DNA of 32,428 bases, taken from positions 1-32,428 of the forward strand of contig NZ_QWEK01000041.1 of assembly GCF_009935845.1 (NCBI RefSeq), written 5' to 3'. Shown piece after piece: positions 14,695 through 22,865 of the stretch (position 1 is the stretch's first letter; each line of letters opens with the position of its first letter). A model generated the notes under the pieces. It saw only the letters and a list, made by a program, of their open reading frames with translations, ran no database searches and was not told the DNA's origin. Made by a program: the position numbers and the translations under genes. The DNA is from Pseudoflavonifractor sp. 524-17. GTDB taxonomy: Bacteria > Bacillota > Clostridia > Oscillospirales > Oscillospiraceae.

Positions 14695-16051
14695 ACGGCT
14701 CATACTGTTTTCTGCCGGCAGTACTGGGGAGGTTCATCTCCTCCCGATACTTGGCCACCGTCCGGCGGGAGAGCACACACCCCTCCTGGGTCATCAGCTG
14801 GCACAGCTTCTGGTCTGACAGAGGACGCCGCTTGTCCTCCTCATCGATGAGCCGGCGCAGCAGGGCCTTGGCCCGGTCGGGGGAGGCCCCCTCCCCGATC
14901 TCACCCAGCTTGCGGGAGAAAAAATAGGTCAGGGGATACACCCCTTTGCCGCACTGCAAGTACTTGTCCTTGATAGCCCGGCTCACCGTGGACTCGTGGA
15001 CCCCCACCCGCTGGGCTACGTCCGCAAGGGACATGGGCGCCAGGTGGCCGGGCCCCTTGTGGAAAAACTCCTCCTGCAGCTCCAGAATGCACCGTCCGCA
15101 CTCCAGCACGGTACTGCGCCGCTGCTCAATGCTGCGCAGCACCCACTTGGCCTGGCGCACCTTATCAGCCAGGTAATCCTGCACCTCTGCCTCCCCGCTC
15201 TCCTTGAGCATACGGGTGTAGTAGCCGCTCAGGCTAAGCTGGGGGGAGAGCTGGTCATTGAGCAGCAGCTCAAAGTGGTCGTACTGCCACACCACCAGCA
15301 GGTCCGGCGTCACATAGTCAGGCCGCTCCCGCCGGGCGTACTTGGCCCCCGGCCGGGGATCTAAGTCCCGGATGCGCTCGCAGGCCGCCCGGATGGCCCC
15401 AGGGTCCGCCCCCAGCCTCCGGGCAATGACGCCGTACTGGTTCCGGGCCAAGGGGGCCAGGCACTCCTGGGCAATGCGCAGGGCCAGCACATCCAACGGG
15501 GCGTTCCGCCGCAGCTGAAGGCACAGGCACTCAGACAGGTTCCGCGCCCCCACCCCTGCCGGCTCCAAGGTCTGGAGGAGGGCCAGCCCCTCCTCCATCA
15601 CCGCCAGGGGCAGACCCGCCGCCTGGGCCAGGGCAGGCACCGGCTCGTCCAGCCAGCCGCTGCTGTTGAGGCTTTGGGCCAGAAAAAAGACCGCCTGTCC
15701 CAAAGCGGTGCCCTCAAGCTGGTGGATCTGCTCCCGGAGGTGGTCGAATAAGCTCTCCTCCTGGGCCTCCACCGTCCCCAGATTGGCCATGTGGCCGTCC
15801 TCGCCGTCCTGGCGGTAATAGGTCCTGTTCTGCCGGTCGCTGTTCTCCAGCCACTCCAGCTTCCGCCGCAGCTCCGCCGCCGGCTCCCGCTCCCGCTCTT
15901 GGTACTCCTCCGCCTCCAGCACCGGATTCTCCTGCAAGGTCTTATCCACAAACTCCAGCAGCTCCTGGGAGCCCATCTGCAAGATCTCCATCGACTGGAT
16001 CAGCATGGGAGACAGGAGCTGTGCCTGCCTCTGCTCCATTTTCAGTTCCAT
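14693..16051 (-). CDS. rpoN: RNA polymerase sigma-54 factor
   Basis: 452 aa, full length. RpoN directs RNA polymerase to -24/-12 promoters that open only with an ATP-dependent activator. Region I is the Gln/Leu-rich QAQLLSPMLIQSMEILQMGSQ. The acidic linker is followed by the core-binding domain, a helix-turn-helix near VAQRVGVHESTVSRAIKDKYLQC, and the RpoN box RRTVAKYREEMNLP near the C-terminus. The ATG at 16051 has AGGTGA 6 bases upstream; an in-frame TTG at 16057 is less likely. It is monocistronic with its own sigma-A promoter. No enhancer-binding activator is in this window. Confidence 0.96.
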   Translation of the reverse strand: MELKMEQRQAQLLSPMLIQSMEILQMGSQELLEFVDKTLQENPVLEAEEYQEREREPAAELRRKLEWLENSDRQNRTYYRQDGEDGHMANLGTVEAQEESLFDHLREQIHQLEGTALGQAVFFLAQSLNSSGWLDEPVPALAQAAGLPLAVMEEGLALLQTLEPAGVGARNLSECLCLQLRRNAPLDVLALRIAQECLAPLARNQYGVIARRLGADPGAIRAACERIRDLDPRPGAKYARRERPDYVTPDLLVVWQYDHFELLLNDQLSPQLSLSGYYTRMLKESGEAEVQDYLADKVRQAKWVLRSIEQRRSTVLECGRCILELQEEFFHKGPGHLAPMSLADVAQRVGVHESTVSRAIKDKYLQCGKGVYPLTYFFSRKLGEIGEGASPDRAKALLRRLIDEEDKRRPLSDQKLCQLMTQEGCVLSRRTVAKYREEMNLPSTAGRKQYEP

Positions 16052-16110
16052 ACGCAATCACCTGCCTGCGGATCCCGTCCGCCCTTCACACGCCGTTTTC
16101 TTTCCCAGAT

Positions 16111-16139
16111 ATCATAGCACATCTCCCGAAAAATTACAA
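16111..16139 (-). promoter_or_regulatory. Sigma-A promoter for rpoN
   Basis: On the minus strand -35 TTGTAA (16134-16139) and -10 TATGAT (16111-16116), with a 17-base spacer, lie about 60 bases upstream of the rpoN ATG. Confidence 0.7.
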
Positions 16140-16153
16140 ATTTTCTTTTTAGT

Positions 16154-16169
16154 TGGCACAATCTTTGCA
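16154..16169 (+). promoter_or_regulatory. Sigma-54-type -24/-12 element, divergent to rpoN
   Basis: TTGGCAC, five bases, then TTGCA gives the invariant GG (16155-16156) and GC (16167-16168) with exactly 10 bases between. This matches the YTGGCAC-N5-TTGCW consensus except for the G after CAC. It points away from rpoN into the hairpin at 16172-16206, and no plus-strand gene lies directly downstream. It may be a real element or chance. Confidence 0.45.
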
Positions 16170-16171
16170 GT

Positions 16172-16206
16172 AAAAACACTGGGGACAAAATTGCCCCAGT
16201 GTTTTT
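16172..16206 (-). terminator. Terminator after the DUF4230 gene
   Basis: A 13-bp perfect stem, aaaaacactgggg (16172-16184) with its complement (16194-16206), and a 9-base loop. On the minus strand the stem ends in a U-run, as in A/U-flanked bidirectional terminators. It separates the DUF4230 gene from rpoN. Confidence 0.8.
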
Positions 16207-16247
16207 GTATTAAAAGTTCCGTTTATAACGAGATGTGTACTCCCCGC

Positions 16248-16907
16248 TCACGGGACAGACTCCACCGTCAGGGTGTAGTTTTCCATGCCGTCTATCATTG
16301 TGAGCAGACGCTTGACGGACTCCGCCGCCTGCTGGTCCGCCGCAGTGAGCAGGCCGTTTTCAATGGCCCGGGCCTCAATGGCGTCCTTCTGGTCCTTGGT
16401 AAACCCAGTGTAGTCGCCAATCTGAATGGGGTTGAAGAGATTACGGGTCTCGTCAAAGATCTCCAGGCTGTCCTCATCAATCTCGTGGGAGAAAATCCGA
16501 GCGGCAGGCAGGGTGACAGCCACATCGTTCCCCTGGACCTCCACCTGGAGCTGGGAGAGATCCACCCCCGCTTTAATGACCCCGTCGTAGGCCACAATAA
16601 AGCTCTTGGTGGTAAAGGGCACTTTCCAGCCATAAAAATCCATCTGGTTCTCAAATTTCCCCATATTGGTATAGTGGTACTCCACCGTGGCCAGCTCTTC
16701 AATCTGGGACAGCCGCTGGCCTAGCAGCTCGTTGGTGATCACCGGGGCGCGCTCCTCCCGCCGGGCGCTCAGGCCCCCCAGGAAAAAGGCCAGAACCAGC
16801 GCCGCCGCCACCGCCGCAGTCAGCCACAGTCTGGTCTTCAGGCGGAACCTGCGGGGGTGTTCCGGCGCCCGCTCCCGATCCGCTCCGCTTCTGACATCAA
16901 GGGGCAT
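16248..16907 (-). CDS. DUF4230 domain-containing membrane-anchored protein
   Basis: 219 aa. A basic cytoplasmic N-terminus, one transmembrane helix or uncleaved signal (about residues 28-47, AAVAAALVLAFFLGGLSA) and an external DUF4230-like domain from about 60 on. That domain has ELATVEYHYTNMGKFEN, a central FIVAYDGVIKAGVDLSQLQV and the later VTLPAARIFSHEIDEDSLEIFDE. The family is widespread and its function is unknown. An AGAAGGG ribosome-binding site lies roughly 11 bases before the ATG, and a promoter lies at 16943-16971. It is monocistronic and divergent from the Ter locus, so shared regulation is possible but unproven. Confidence 0.8.
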   Translation of the reverse strand: MPLDVRSGADRERAPEHPRRFRLKTRLWLTAAVAAALVLAFFLGGLSARREERAPVITNELLGQRLSQIEELATVEYHYTNMGKFENQMDFYGWKVPFTTKSFIVAYDGVIKAGVDLSQLQVEVQGNDVAVTLPAARIFSHEIDEDSLEIFDETRNLFNPIQIGDYTGFTKDQKDAIEARAIENGLLTAADQQAAESVKRLLTMIDGMENYTLTVESVP

Positions 16908-16942
16908 CCGCGCTCACATCCCTTCTTTTTTATGTATTCCTA

Positions 16943-16971
16943 AGCATAGCGAATTTCCGCAAAAAAAGCAA
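16943..16971 (-). promoter_or_regulatory. Sigma-A promoter for the DUF4230 gene
   Basis: On the minus strand -35 TTGCTT (16966-16971) and -10 TATGCT (16943-16948) have a 17-base spacer and lie about 36 bases before the ATG at 16907. Confidence 0.65.
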
Positions 16972-17019
16972 GGGCCGTTTCTTCTGACGAATTGTCAGGA
17001 AATTTTTATCTTTTTTTAA

Positions 17020-17048
17020 TTGATTTTGTATTCCAAGAACAGTATGAT
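17020..17048 (+). promoter_or_regulatory. First promoter of the Ter locus
   Basis: -35 TTGATT (17020-17025) and -10 TATGAT (17043-17048) with a 17-base spacer, in an AT-rich stretch. The untranslated leader is about 73 bases. No sigma-B or ECF-type motif was recognised, so regulation of this stress-type locus may act elsewhere. Confidence 0.7.
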
Positions 17049-17127
17049 AAGATGAGAGAAAATAGGGGATATCCATGTATCTTGTCAAACTCAGTCCAAA
17101 ATCAATTCACAAAGGAGTTTAATCGCT

Positions 17128-18276
17128 ATGGAACTGCAAAAGGGACAAAAACTCAAGCTCTCCGATCTCTCCGCCTCTTCCTCCGTCCATATCTCAGTGG
17201 CTGTGACCCTTCCTGCCGGTGAGGCCGATGTGACTTGTTTTGGCGTGGACGCCGCAGGCAAACTCTCCGACGACCGCTACTTTGTCTTTTACAACCAGAC
17301 CAAGTCCCCGGAGGGGGCCATTGAGATGACCAAGTCCGCCGGCGCCACCTCCTTTGCCGTTGACCTGGAGCGGCTCCCCTCCTCCATTCAAAAGCTGGTG
17401 GTCACTGTGGCCATGGACGGCGGCACCATGCGCGACCTGACAAAAGGCAGCCTCTGTCTGGACTGCGGCGGCAGCAAAGCGGACTATGCCTTCGACGGAT
17501 CCGGCTTCCAGCAGGAAAAGGCGCTGATCCTCTGTGAGCTCTACCGCAAGGACAATATCTGGCGCTACTGCGTGGTGGCCAGCGGCTTCAACGGCGGTCT
17601 GTCCGCCCTGCTGGCCCACTTCGGCGGGGAGGAGGTCTCTCCCGCCCCCGCACCCAATCCCGCGCCGGCTCCGGCGCCCGCGCCCCCCAAGGTTAATCTG
17701 AGCAAAATCAGCCTGAAGAAGAGCGGCGAGACCCACAAAATCGACTTGAGCAAAAACGGCGGGGAGATCCATGTCAATCTGAATTGGAACACCGGCCGCA
17801 AGCGGCTCTTCGGCGGCAGCAAGGCGGTGGATCTGGATTTGGCCTGCATGTACCGGCTCAAGGACGGACACCAGGGGGTCATCCAGGCTCTAGGCAACAG
17901 CTTCGGTTCCGCCACCAGCCTGCCCTACATCCTCCTGGACCAGGACGACCGCTCCGGCGCCAGCGCGGGGGGCGAGAATATGTTCTTCAAGCGGCCGGAA
18001 CTCATCGACTTCGCCGTGGTCTTCGCCTATATCTACGAGGGCGTACCCAACTGGCGGGGCACCGACGCCGCGGTGGTCCTCCACCAGCAGGGCTCCCCCG
18101 ACATTGAGATCCGCATCGACAACCCCAATGGCCAGGACCGGTTCTGTGTACTGGCCAGCCTGTCCGCCCGCAGCGGCTCTCTGGAGGTCAAGCGGGAGGA
18201 GCTGTACTTCCCCGGCCACCGGCAGGTAGATGAGCACTATCACTTTGGCTTCCGCTGGGTGGCAGGCCGGAAATAA
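17128..18276 (+). CDS. Two-domain TerD/TerA-family stress protein
   Basis: 382 aa. Residues 1 to about 168 form a TerD-like beta-sandwich (MELQKGQKLKLSD, CFGVDAAGKLSDDRYFVFYNQTKSPEGAI, ILCELYRKDNIWRYCVVASGFNGG). A Pro/Ala linker (about 172-187) follows. The second, TerA-like domain (about 188-382) contains VDLDLACMYRLKDG, LDQDDRSGASAGGENMFF and IEIRIDNPNG. TerD domains bind Ca2+ through acidic loops, and the Asp-rich loops in domain 2 suit this; domain 1 lacks the usual GDNxTGxGxGDDE loop. It is the first gene of the locus. AAAGGAG lies 10 bases before the ATG. Its N-terminal domain closely resembles the gene at 31809. The exact role in tellurite or stress tolerance is unknown. Confidence 0.88.
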   Translation: MELQKGQKLKLSDLSASSSVHISVAVTLPAGEADVTCFGVDAAGKLSDDRYFVFYNQTKSPEGAIEMTKSAGATSFAVDLERLPSSIQKLVVTVAMDGGTMRDLTKGSLCLDCGGSKADYAFDGSGFQQEKALILCELYRKDNIWRYCVVASGFNGGLSALLAHFGGEEVSPAPAPNPAPAPAPAPPKVNLSKISLKKSGETHKIDLSKNGGEIHVNLNWNTGRKRLFGGSKAVDLDLACMYRLKDGHQGVIQALGNSFGSATSLPYILLDQDDRSGASAGGENMFFKRPELIDFAVVFAYIYEGVPNWRGTDAAVVLHQQGSPDIEIRIDNPNGQDRFCVLASLSARSGSLEVKREELYFPGHRQVDEHYHFGFRWVAGRK

Positions 18277-18344
18277 CCGCCCTGGGGGAGAATTTCCGCC
18301 AATTTTAACACTCCGGCATCTATATATGTATGGAGGGCTGCAAT

Positions 18345-19187
18345 ATGGTCTATAACGCAATCGGCACCCGGGAAAATATCAAAATCATCGACTCTGCCCA
18401 GTACGGCGGCGTCAAAATCGACGTGATGGAGTATCAGCGGCTGCTGGGCTCCACCAATCCCTTCTCCGCCTCCGACCTCTATTTTATGGCAAAGCAGAAT
18501 ATCAAGGTGCGGCAGGTGGCCGTCTACCTCACCAAGGACAAGGTCTCCGTGGAGCCCGGCGCCATGAGCTACTTCCAGGGCCCGCTGGAGATGGTCTCCG
18601 GCGTCACCGCCGGCAACGCCCTGGGCCGGCTCTTCTCCGGCGCGGTCACCGGCGAGGGGACCGCCCAGCCTGAGTACAGCGGCAGCGGGATGCTGGTACT
18701 GGAGCCCTCGTTCCAGCACTTTTTGCTCCTCCAGCTGGACCACGAGGACATCGTGGTGGACAAGGGCATGTTCTACTGCGCCCAGGGGAGCGTCACCGTC
18801 AAGCCCATTATGCAGCGCAGCGTCTCCGCCGCCCTGGGCGGCGGTGAGGGCCTGTTCCAGATCTCCCTGTCCGGCACCGGCCTGGTGGTGCTGGAGTGTC
18901 CCGTCCCCTCCTGCGAAATCGATGTGATCGAGCTGAACAACGACACCCTGCGGGTGGACGGAAACTTTGCTGTCCTCCGCTCCGGCAATCTCCAGTTCAC
19001 GGTGGAGCGCTCCGCCAAGACCCTGCTGGGCTCCGCCGTCAGCGGGGAGGGTCTGGTCAACGTCTACCGGGGCACTGGTACCGTCTGGCTGGCCCCCACC
19101 ATCAAGGTGTACAATACCATCAACGCCGCCCGGGCCGTGGGCGGGTCCACCAAGAGTATGAACATGAATACCAGCAACAGCAAATAG
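18345..19187 (+). CDS. AIM24 family protein
   Basis: 280 aa. AIM24-type proteins are beta-rich and related to TRAP-like folds; the yeast member is needed for mitochondrial inner-membrane architecture and the bacterial role is unknown. Glycine-rich, repetitive beta segments are visible: KVSVEPGAMSYFQGPLEM, then GLFQISLSGTGLVVLECPVP and LVNVYRGTGTVWLAPT. The short C-terminal tail is Ser/Asn/Met-rich. The ATG at 18345 has GGAGGG 7 bases upstream; an in-frame ATG at 18330 overlaps that site. AIM24 genes recur in Ter-type loci. It closes the first transcription unit, and a new promoter follows at 19204. Confidence 0.88.
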   Translation: MVYNAIGTRENIKIIDSAQYGGVKIDVMEYQRLLGSTNPFSASDLYFMAKQNIKVRQVAVYLTKDKVSVEPGAMSYFQGPLEMVSGVTAGNALGRLFSGAVTGEGTAQPEYSGSGMLVLEPSFQHFLLLQLDHEDIVVDKGMFYCAQGSVTVKPIMQRSVSAALGGGEGLFQISLSGTGLVVLECPVPSCEIDVIELNNDTLRVDGNFAVLRSGNLQFTVERSAKTLLGSAVSGEGLVNVYRGTGTVWLAPTIKVYNTINAARAVGGSTKSMNMNTSNSK

Positions 19188-19203
19188 GTCAGCCATGTTT
19201 TCA

Positions 19204-19232
19204 TTGTCAAATGATACAAAAAGGGGTATGAT
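19204..19232 (+). promoter_or_regulatory. Second Ter-locus promoter (yceG-like/telA unit)
   Basis: -35 TTGTCA (19204-19209) and -10 TATGAT (19227-19232) with a 17-base spacer. The predicted leader is about 75 bases and contains a hairpin. Confidence 0.7.
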
Positions 19233-19255
19233 ATAAGCGCGGTATTTGAAAAAAC

Positions 19256-19280
19256 GCGGCGTGCGCTTTTTCACCGCCGC
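19256..19280 (+). promoter_or_regulatory. Hairpin in the leader of the yceG-like mRNA
   Basis: GCGGCGTG (19256-19263) can pair with CACCGCCGC (19272-19280), with one bulged base. There is no T run on the plus strand. On the minus strand it is followed by T6, so it could stop antisense transcription. Confidence 0.35.
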
Positions 19281-19311
19281 CAAATCATCCCTATGACAGG
19301 AGCGCACCACA

Positions 19312-21636
19312 ATGACTGGCGATACCCGCTTAGAACGCAGTTTTCTCCCCCTGGACCAGCGGCCGGACCGGCGCAGCGTCTTTTTCCGCCTCATCGGGCT
19401 GGACGGGCCGGGGGCCTCTGCGGCGCAGCTGCGGCGTTTTTATCAGCTCACCCAAGGCGGCGGGCTCTGCCTCCGCGCCGGGCTGGACAACCCCGCCGAG
19501 CCGGAGACCGCCCGCTTTTTCGACGCCGCCGGCGCCCAGTTCGCCCTCAGCCGCCCCCTTGTGGAGCGGCACCTCACCGTCTGGCTGGGCCAGCTCCGGC
19601 CCGCCCAGCGGCAGGCGCTGGCCGCTGCGGTGCTCGACGCGCTGGAGCTTCTCAAGGCCCAGGGGGCCAATGAAAATATTATCCGCAACGCCTATATCAA
19701 GTTCATGTGCTGGTTCCGCGCCCCCTTTGGCAAAGTGGTATCCGGCATCGGCAAAAACGTCCCCCCAAAGATTCTCTTTGAAGGGGAGATCTCCCGGTAC
19801 GCCCTGCTGCTGCTCCACATTCTCCACCGGGCCGGCTGTGATGTGTGGTATGTCCATTTTACCTCAGACGCGTCCTATCAGAAGGCGGCCCGGGGGGCGG
19901 ACTTCTCTCAGCTTATTCAGGGCTCCCGGCTCGCTGTGCCGGAGCGGCACTTTGCCGGCCAGGACCCGCCGGTCCCCAGACCCGCGTCCCCAACCGCCCG
20001 GCCGGCTCCCCCGCCCCACCGTTCCGGCGGGGCGAGTCCCCCATCTCCCGCCCGGCCCGCCAACTGCCCGCCCCCCTGGGCGGTGCTGGAGGATGAGGTC
20101 ATCCTCAACACCTGGGTGGGGGACCGGCCCGTGTGGGAGGCCGTTCTCCTCCCCCGGAAGCAGCGGGGAACCGGCGGCGCGGCGCCAAAGCTCTTTACCC
20201 TTTTCGCCCTGTGCTTCGGCGGGGACGAGCGGGGAGCCTACCGCAACCGCCTGTTCCACCTGAAGCGAAAGCTGGACGGCGGCGGCCGCAGGTGGCTGCT
20301 GCTGGAGCAAAAGCCCCCCGCCCCCACGGTGGAGGAGACCCAGCCCTTCCGCGCGGTGGACAAGGGGGACCCCGATCTCACCGCCGTGCTGGCCCAGCGC
20401 CTCGCCCTGGGGCGGGGCCGGGTGCCGGATCTCCTGGCCCAGCGGGCCTTTACCCTGGTGATGCAGGCCAATCCCGAGCGCGACCCCAACCGCCGGTTCA
20501 ACTACGGCGTACGCCTGGCCTGCTGGCTGCGGCGGTACGGCCAGCTGCTCTTCTCCCCCGGCCCGGGCGGGGAGGCCCCGGCGCTGGTCCGGTACGGGCC
20601 GGCGGCGGAGAGCGAGGCCGCCCTGCTGTGGGCCCTGGCCCAGATGGGGGCGGACGTCCTCCTCTTCTCTCCCGACCCCGCCTGCCGGGCGGAGTTTCAG
20701 CACCACTTCCTCCCCCACCACTGGATGGAGGTTCTGTTCGACGGCCAGCTGCCCCTGGAGCCCTTCCCCCAGCGGGAGGAAAAGCTGCGGGCCAGCACCA
20801 CCGCCTACAACGCCTCCCGGGAGCTGGATCACCTGCTCTACAGCGACACCGGCATGTTCCGGGACCGGCAGTTCACCCGCTCTCAGCCCGTCACGCTGAA
20901 GACCACTTATGACGAGGTGGGCCAGCTCTGGCGGGAGGAGGCCCAGTACCGCCCCTCCTTCCGGACCGACCAGGGCGTGGTCTATGTCCCCAACCTCTTC
21001 GCCAAGATCAGCGGCGTGGACAAGGGGGACGCCGCCGCCTATTGGGAGCACATCCGGGGCATGGTCACAGAGGACACCTATCTGGTCACCCAGGTCCCCT
21101 TTCTCCAGACCGGGACCCCTACCATGACAGCGGCCCAGGCCAGGGGCCTCATCCATAACGGCAGGCTGGATCCCAAGGCGGTCAAGGCCTCCAGCACCTA
21201 TCAATACGACCACCTTCCTGATGACACCCAGGACTACATTCTGGAAAAAATACAGGCGCTGATGGACTACGACCTGATCACAGGTCCCGCCGACGGCCTG
21301 CCCGCCGCCATGCTCTGTGTGCTGATGAACCTGGACAAGGAGCTGCTGCGGCTGCTGCAAAACTTTGATTTCACCCGCTCCATTCCAAAATTCCTCATTG
21401 TGGACGTGACGGAGCACGTCTTCACCCGGGAGGAGTGCATTCTGCTGGCTTTTCTCAATCTGGTGGGGTTTGACATCGCGGTCTTTACCCCCACGGGGTA
21501 CCGCAACCTGGAAAAATACCTGCGGCCGGACAGCTTCGACACCCTCACCCTAGGAGAATTTCTCTTTGATCTCACCGTCCCCGACCTGCGCGGCAAACGG
21601 CCCGGCGGCTGGCTGGGCAGGCTCTTCGGCGGCTGA
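19312..21636 (+). CDS. YceG-like Ter-associated protein with internal duplication
   Basis: 774 aa, longer than Bacillus YceG (about 540). The family (a predicted component of the Ter biosynthetic module) has no known activity. Two related blocks are visible: residues 126-187 (NAYIKFMCWFRAPFGKV, PKILFEGEISRYALLLLHIL, RAGCDVWYVHFTSD) and 397-455 (NYGVRLACWLRRYGQLL, ESEAALLWALAQMGADVLLF). They are joined by a Pro-rich linker (about 219-256) and a degenerate middle. The C-terminal third (about 530-774) carries VVYVPNLFAKISGVDKGDA, FTREECILLAFLNLVGFDI and FTPTGYRNLEKYL. The ATG at 19312 has AGGAG 9 bases upstream. telA follows 29 bases later, the yceG-yceH pairing seen in Bacillus. Confidence 0.8.
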   Translation: MTGDTRLERSFLPLDQRPDRRSVFFRLIGLDGPGASAAQLRRFYQLTQGGGLCLRAGLDNPAEPETARFFDAAGAQFALSRPLVERHLTVWLGQLRPAQRQALAAAVLDALELLKAQGANENIIRNAYIKFMCWFRAPFGKVVSGIGKNVPPKILFEGEISRYALLLLHILHRAGCDVWYVHFTSDASYQKAARGADFSQLIQGSRLAVPERHFAGQDPPVPRPASPTARPAPPPHRSGGASPPSPARPANCPPPWAVLEDEVILNTWVGDRPVWEAVLLPRKQRGTGGAAPKLFTLFALCFGGDERGAYRNRLFHLKRKLDGGGRRWLLLEQKPPAPTVEETQPFRAVDKGDPDLTAVLAQRLALGRGRVPDLLAQRAFTLVMQANPERDPNRRFNYGVRLACWLRRYGQLLFSPGPGGEAPALVRYGPAAESEAALLWALAQMGADVLLFSPDPACRAEFQHHFLPHHWMEVLFDGQLPLEPFPQREEKLRASTTAYNASRELDHLLYSDTGMFRDRQFTRSQPVTLKTTYDEVGQLWREEAQYRPSFRTDQGVVYVPNLFAKISGVDKGDAAAYWEHIRGMVTEDTYLVTQVPFLQTGTPTMTAAQARGLIHNGRLDPKAVKASSTYQYDHLPDDTQDYILEKIQALMDYDLITGPADGLPAAMLCVLMNLDKELLRLLQNFDFTRSIPKFLIVDVTEHVFTREECILLAFLNLVGFDIAVFTPTGYRNLEKYLRPDSFDTLTLGEFLFDLTVPDLRGKRPGGWLGRLFGG

Positions 21637-21665
21637 TTCCGCCCATTCAAACGGAGGTTAATGAT

Positions 21666-22796
21666 ATGGCTCTGAATTACACACCCCGGCAGGACGACAG
21701 CCGTCCCGCCTCCACCACCGACCTGGCCGAACCCAAGCCCTATGACGTGGCCCTCCGCCGCCAGGAGATGAGCCAGACTTTAGTGGGCTCCCAGGAGATC
21801 GACAATCTGGTCAGCCAGATCTGTGTCAACGACCCCCAGACCATCGTCTCCTTCGGCGGCGAGGTGGCGGGGGAGATCGCCAAGTGCTCCGACACCATTC
21901 TCAACAGCGTCAACATGAGCCAGATCAACGACTCCGGCACTTTGCTCAACACCCTGGCCCGCATTATGGACAAGTTCGACATCGAGGAGATTGCCGCCGA
22001 TGAGAAGAAGGGCTTTTTCGGAAAGCTCTTTGGCAATATGCAGCGGCAGCTGGACCAGATCCTGGCCAAGTACCACACCATGGGCGAGGAGGTGGACAAG
22101 GTCTATGTGGAGCTGAAGAAATACGAGGTGGAGATCGGCGAGAGTAACCGCAAGCTCCAGACCATCTTTGACGCCAACGTGGGCTTCTACCAGGACCTGG
22201 TAAAGTATATTCTGGCCGGGGAGCAGGGCCTTCAGGAGATGGACAACTATCTGGCCCAGATGCGCACGGACCTGGAGCAGCGCCCGGACGACCACATGCT
22301 CCAGCTGGACTACAACTCCATGCAGCAGGCCCGCACCATTCTGGAGCAGCGGGTGATGGATCTGCGCATCGCGGAAAACGTGGCCATGCAGTCCATCCCC
22401 ATGATCCAGTCCATGCAGTTCAGCAATCTCAACCTCATCCGCAAGATCAACTCCGCCTTTATCATCACCCTGCCGGTGTTCAAGCAGGCGCTGACTCAGG
22501 CGGTGCTCCTCAAGCGGCAGAAGATTCAGGCTCAGGCCATGGAAGCCCTGGATCAGCGCACCAATGAGATGCTGCTGAAAAACGCCAAAAACACCGCCGA
22601 TCAAGCCAAGCTCACTGCACAGCTGGCCTCCTCCAGCTCCATCAAGGTGGAGACGCTGGAGCAGACCTGGCGCACCATCGTCAACGGCATTGAGGAAACC
22701 CAGCGCATCCAGGCTGACGCCAGCGCCAAGCGCACCGCTGACGCCGCCAAGCTGGAGGCCCTGAAGCAGGACTTCCAGACCCGGGCTCATATGTAA
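21666..22796 (+). CDS. TelA family toxic-anion resistance protein (YceH-like)
   Basis: 376 aa, the usual length of the TelA/KlaA family. Members accompany tellurite and stress loci, but the biochemical role is not known. The protein is almost all helix and coiled coil with no membrane segment: FGGEVAGEIAKCSDTILNSV, KYEVEIGESNRKLQTIFD and the conserved MQSIPMIQSMQFSNLNLIRK. The C-terminus is charged and Ala/Lys-rich. GGAGG lies 8 bases before the ATG. It follows the YceG-like gene closely and precedes three terD genes, an order recalling the Bacillus yceCDEFGH cluster. Confidence 0.93.
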   Translation: MALNYTPRQDDSRPASTTDLAEPKPYDVALRRQEMSQTLVGSQEIDNLVSQICVNDPQTIVSFGGEVAGEIAKCSDTILNSVNMSQINDSGTLLNTLARIMDKFDIEEIAADEKKGFFGKLFGNMQRQLDQILAKYHTMGEEVDKVYVELKKYEVEIGESNRKLQTIFDANVGFYQDLVKYILAGEQGLQEMDNYLAQMRTDLEQRPDDHMLQLDYNSMQQARTILEQRVMDLRIAENVAMQSIPMIQSMQFSNLNLIRKINSAFIITLPVFKQALTQAVLLKRQKIQAQAMEALDQRTNEMLLKNAKNTADQAKLTAQLASSSSIKVETLEQTWRTIVNGIEETQRIQADASAKRTADAAKLEALKQDFQTRAHM

Positions 22797-22865
22797 CCTG
22801 TGTCCCCCTCTCCGCAGGGCGGAGTTCTTATAAATCATCTGGAATCAAAAAAGGAGTGCTGAATT

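Noticed and set aside
19864-21417. A 517-codon minus-strand open frame opposite the YceG-like gene
   Set aside because: Antisense by-product of codon bias; the plus-strand frame continues as a full 774-aa protein with proper start signals.
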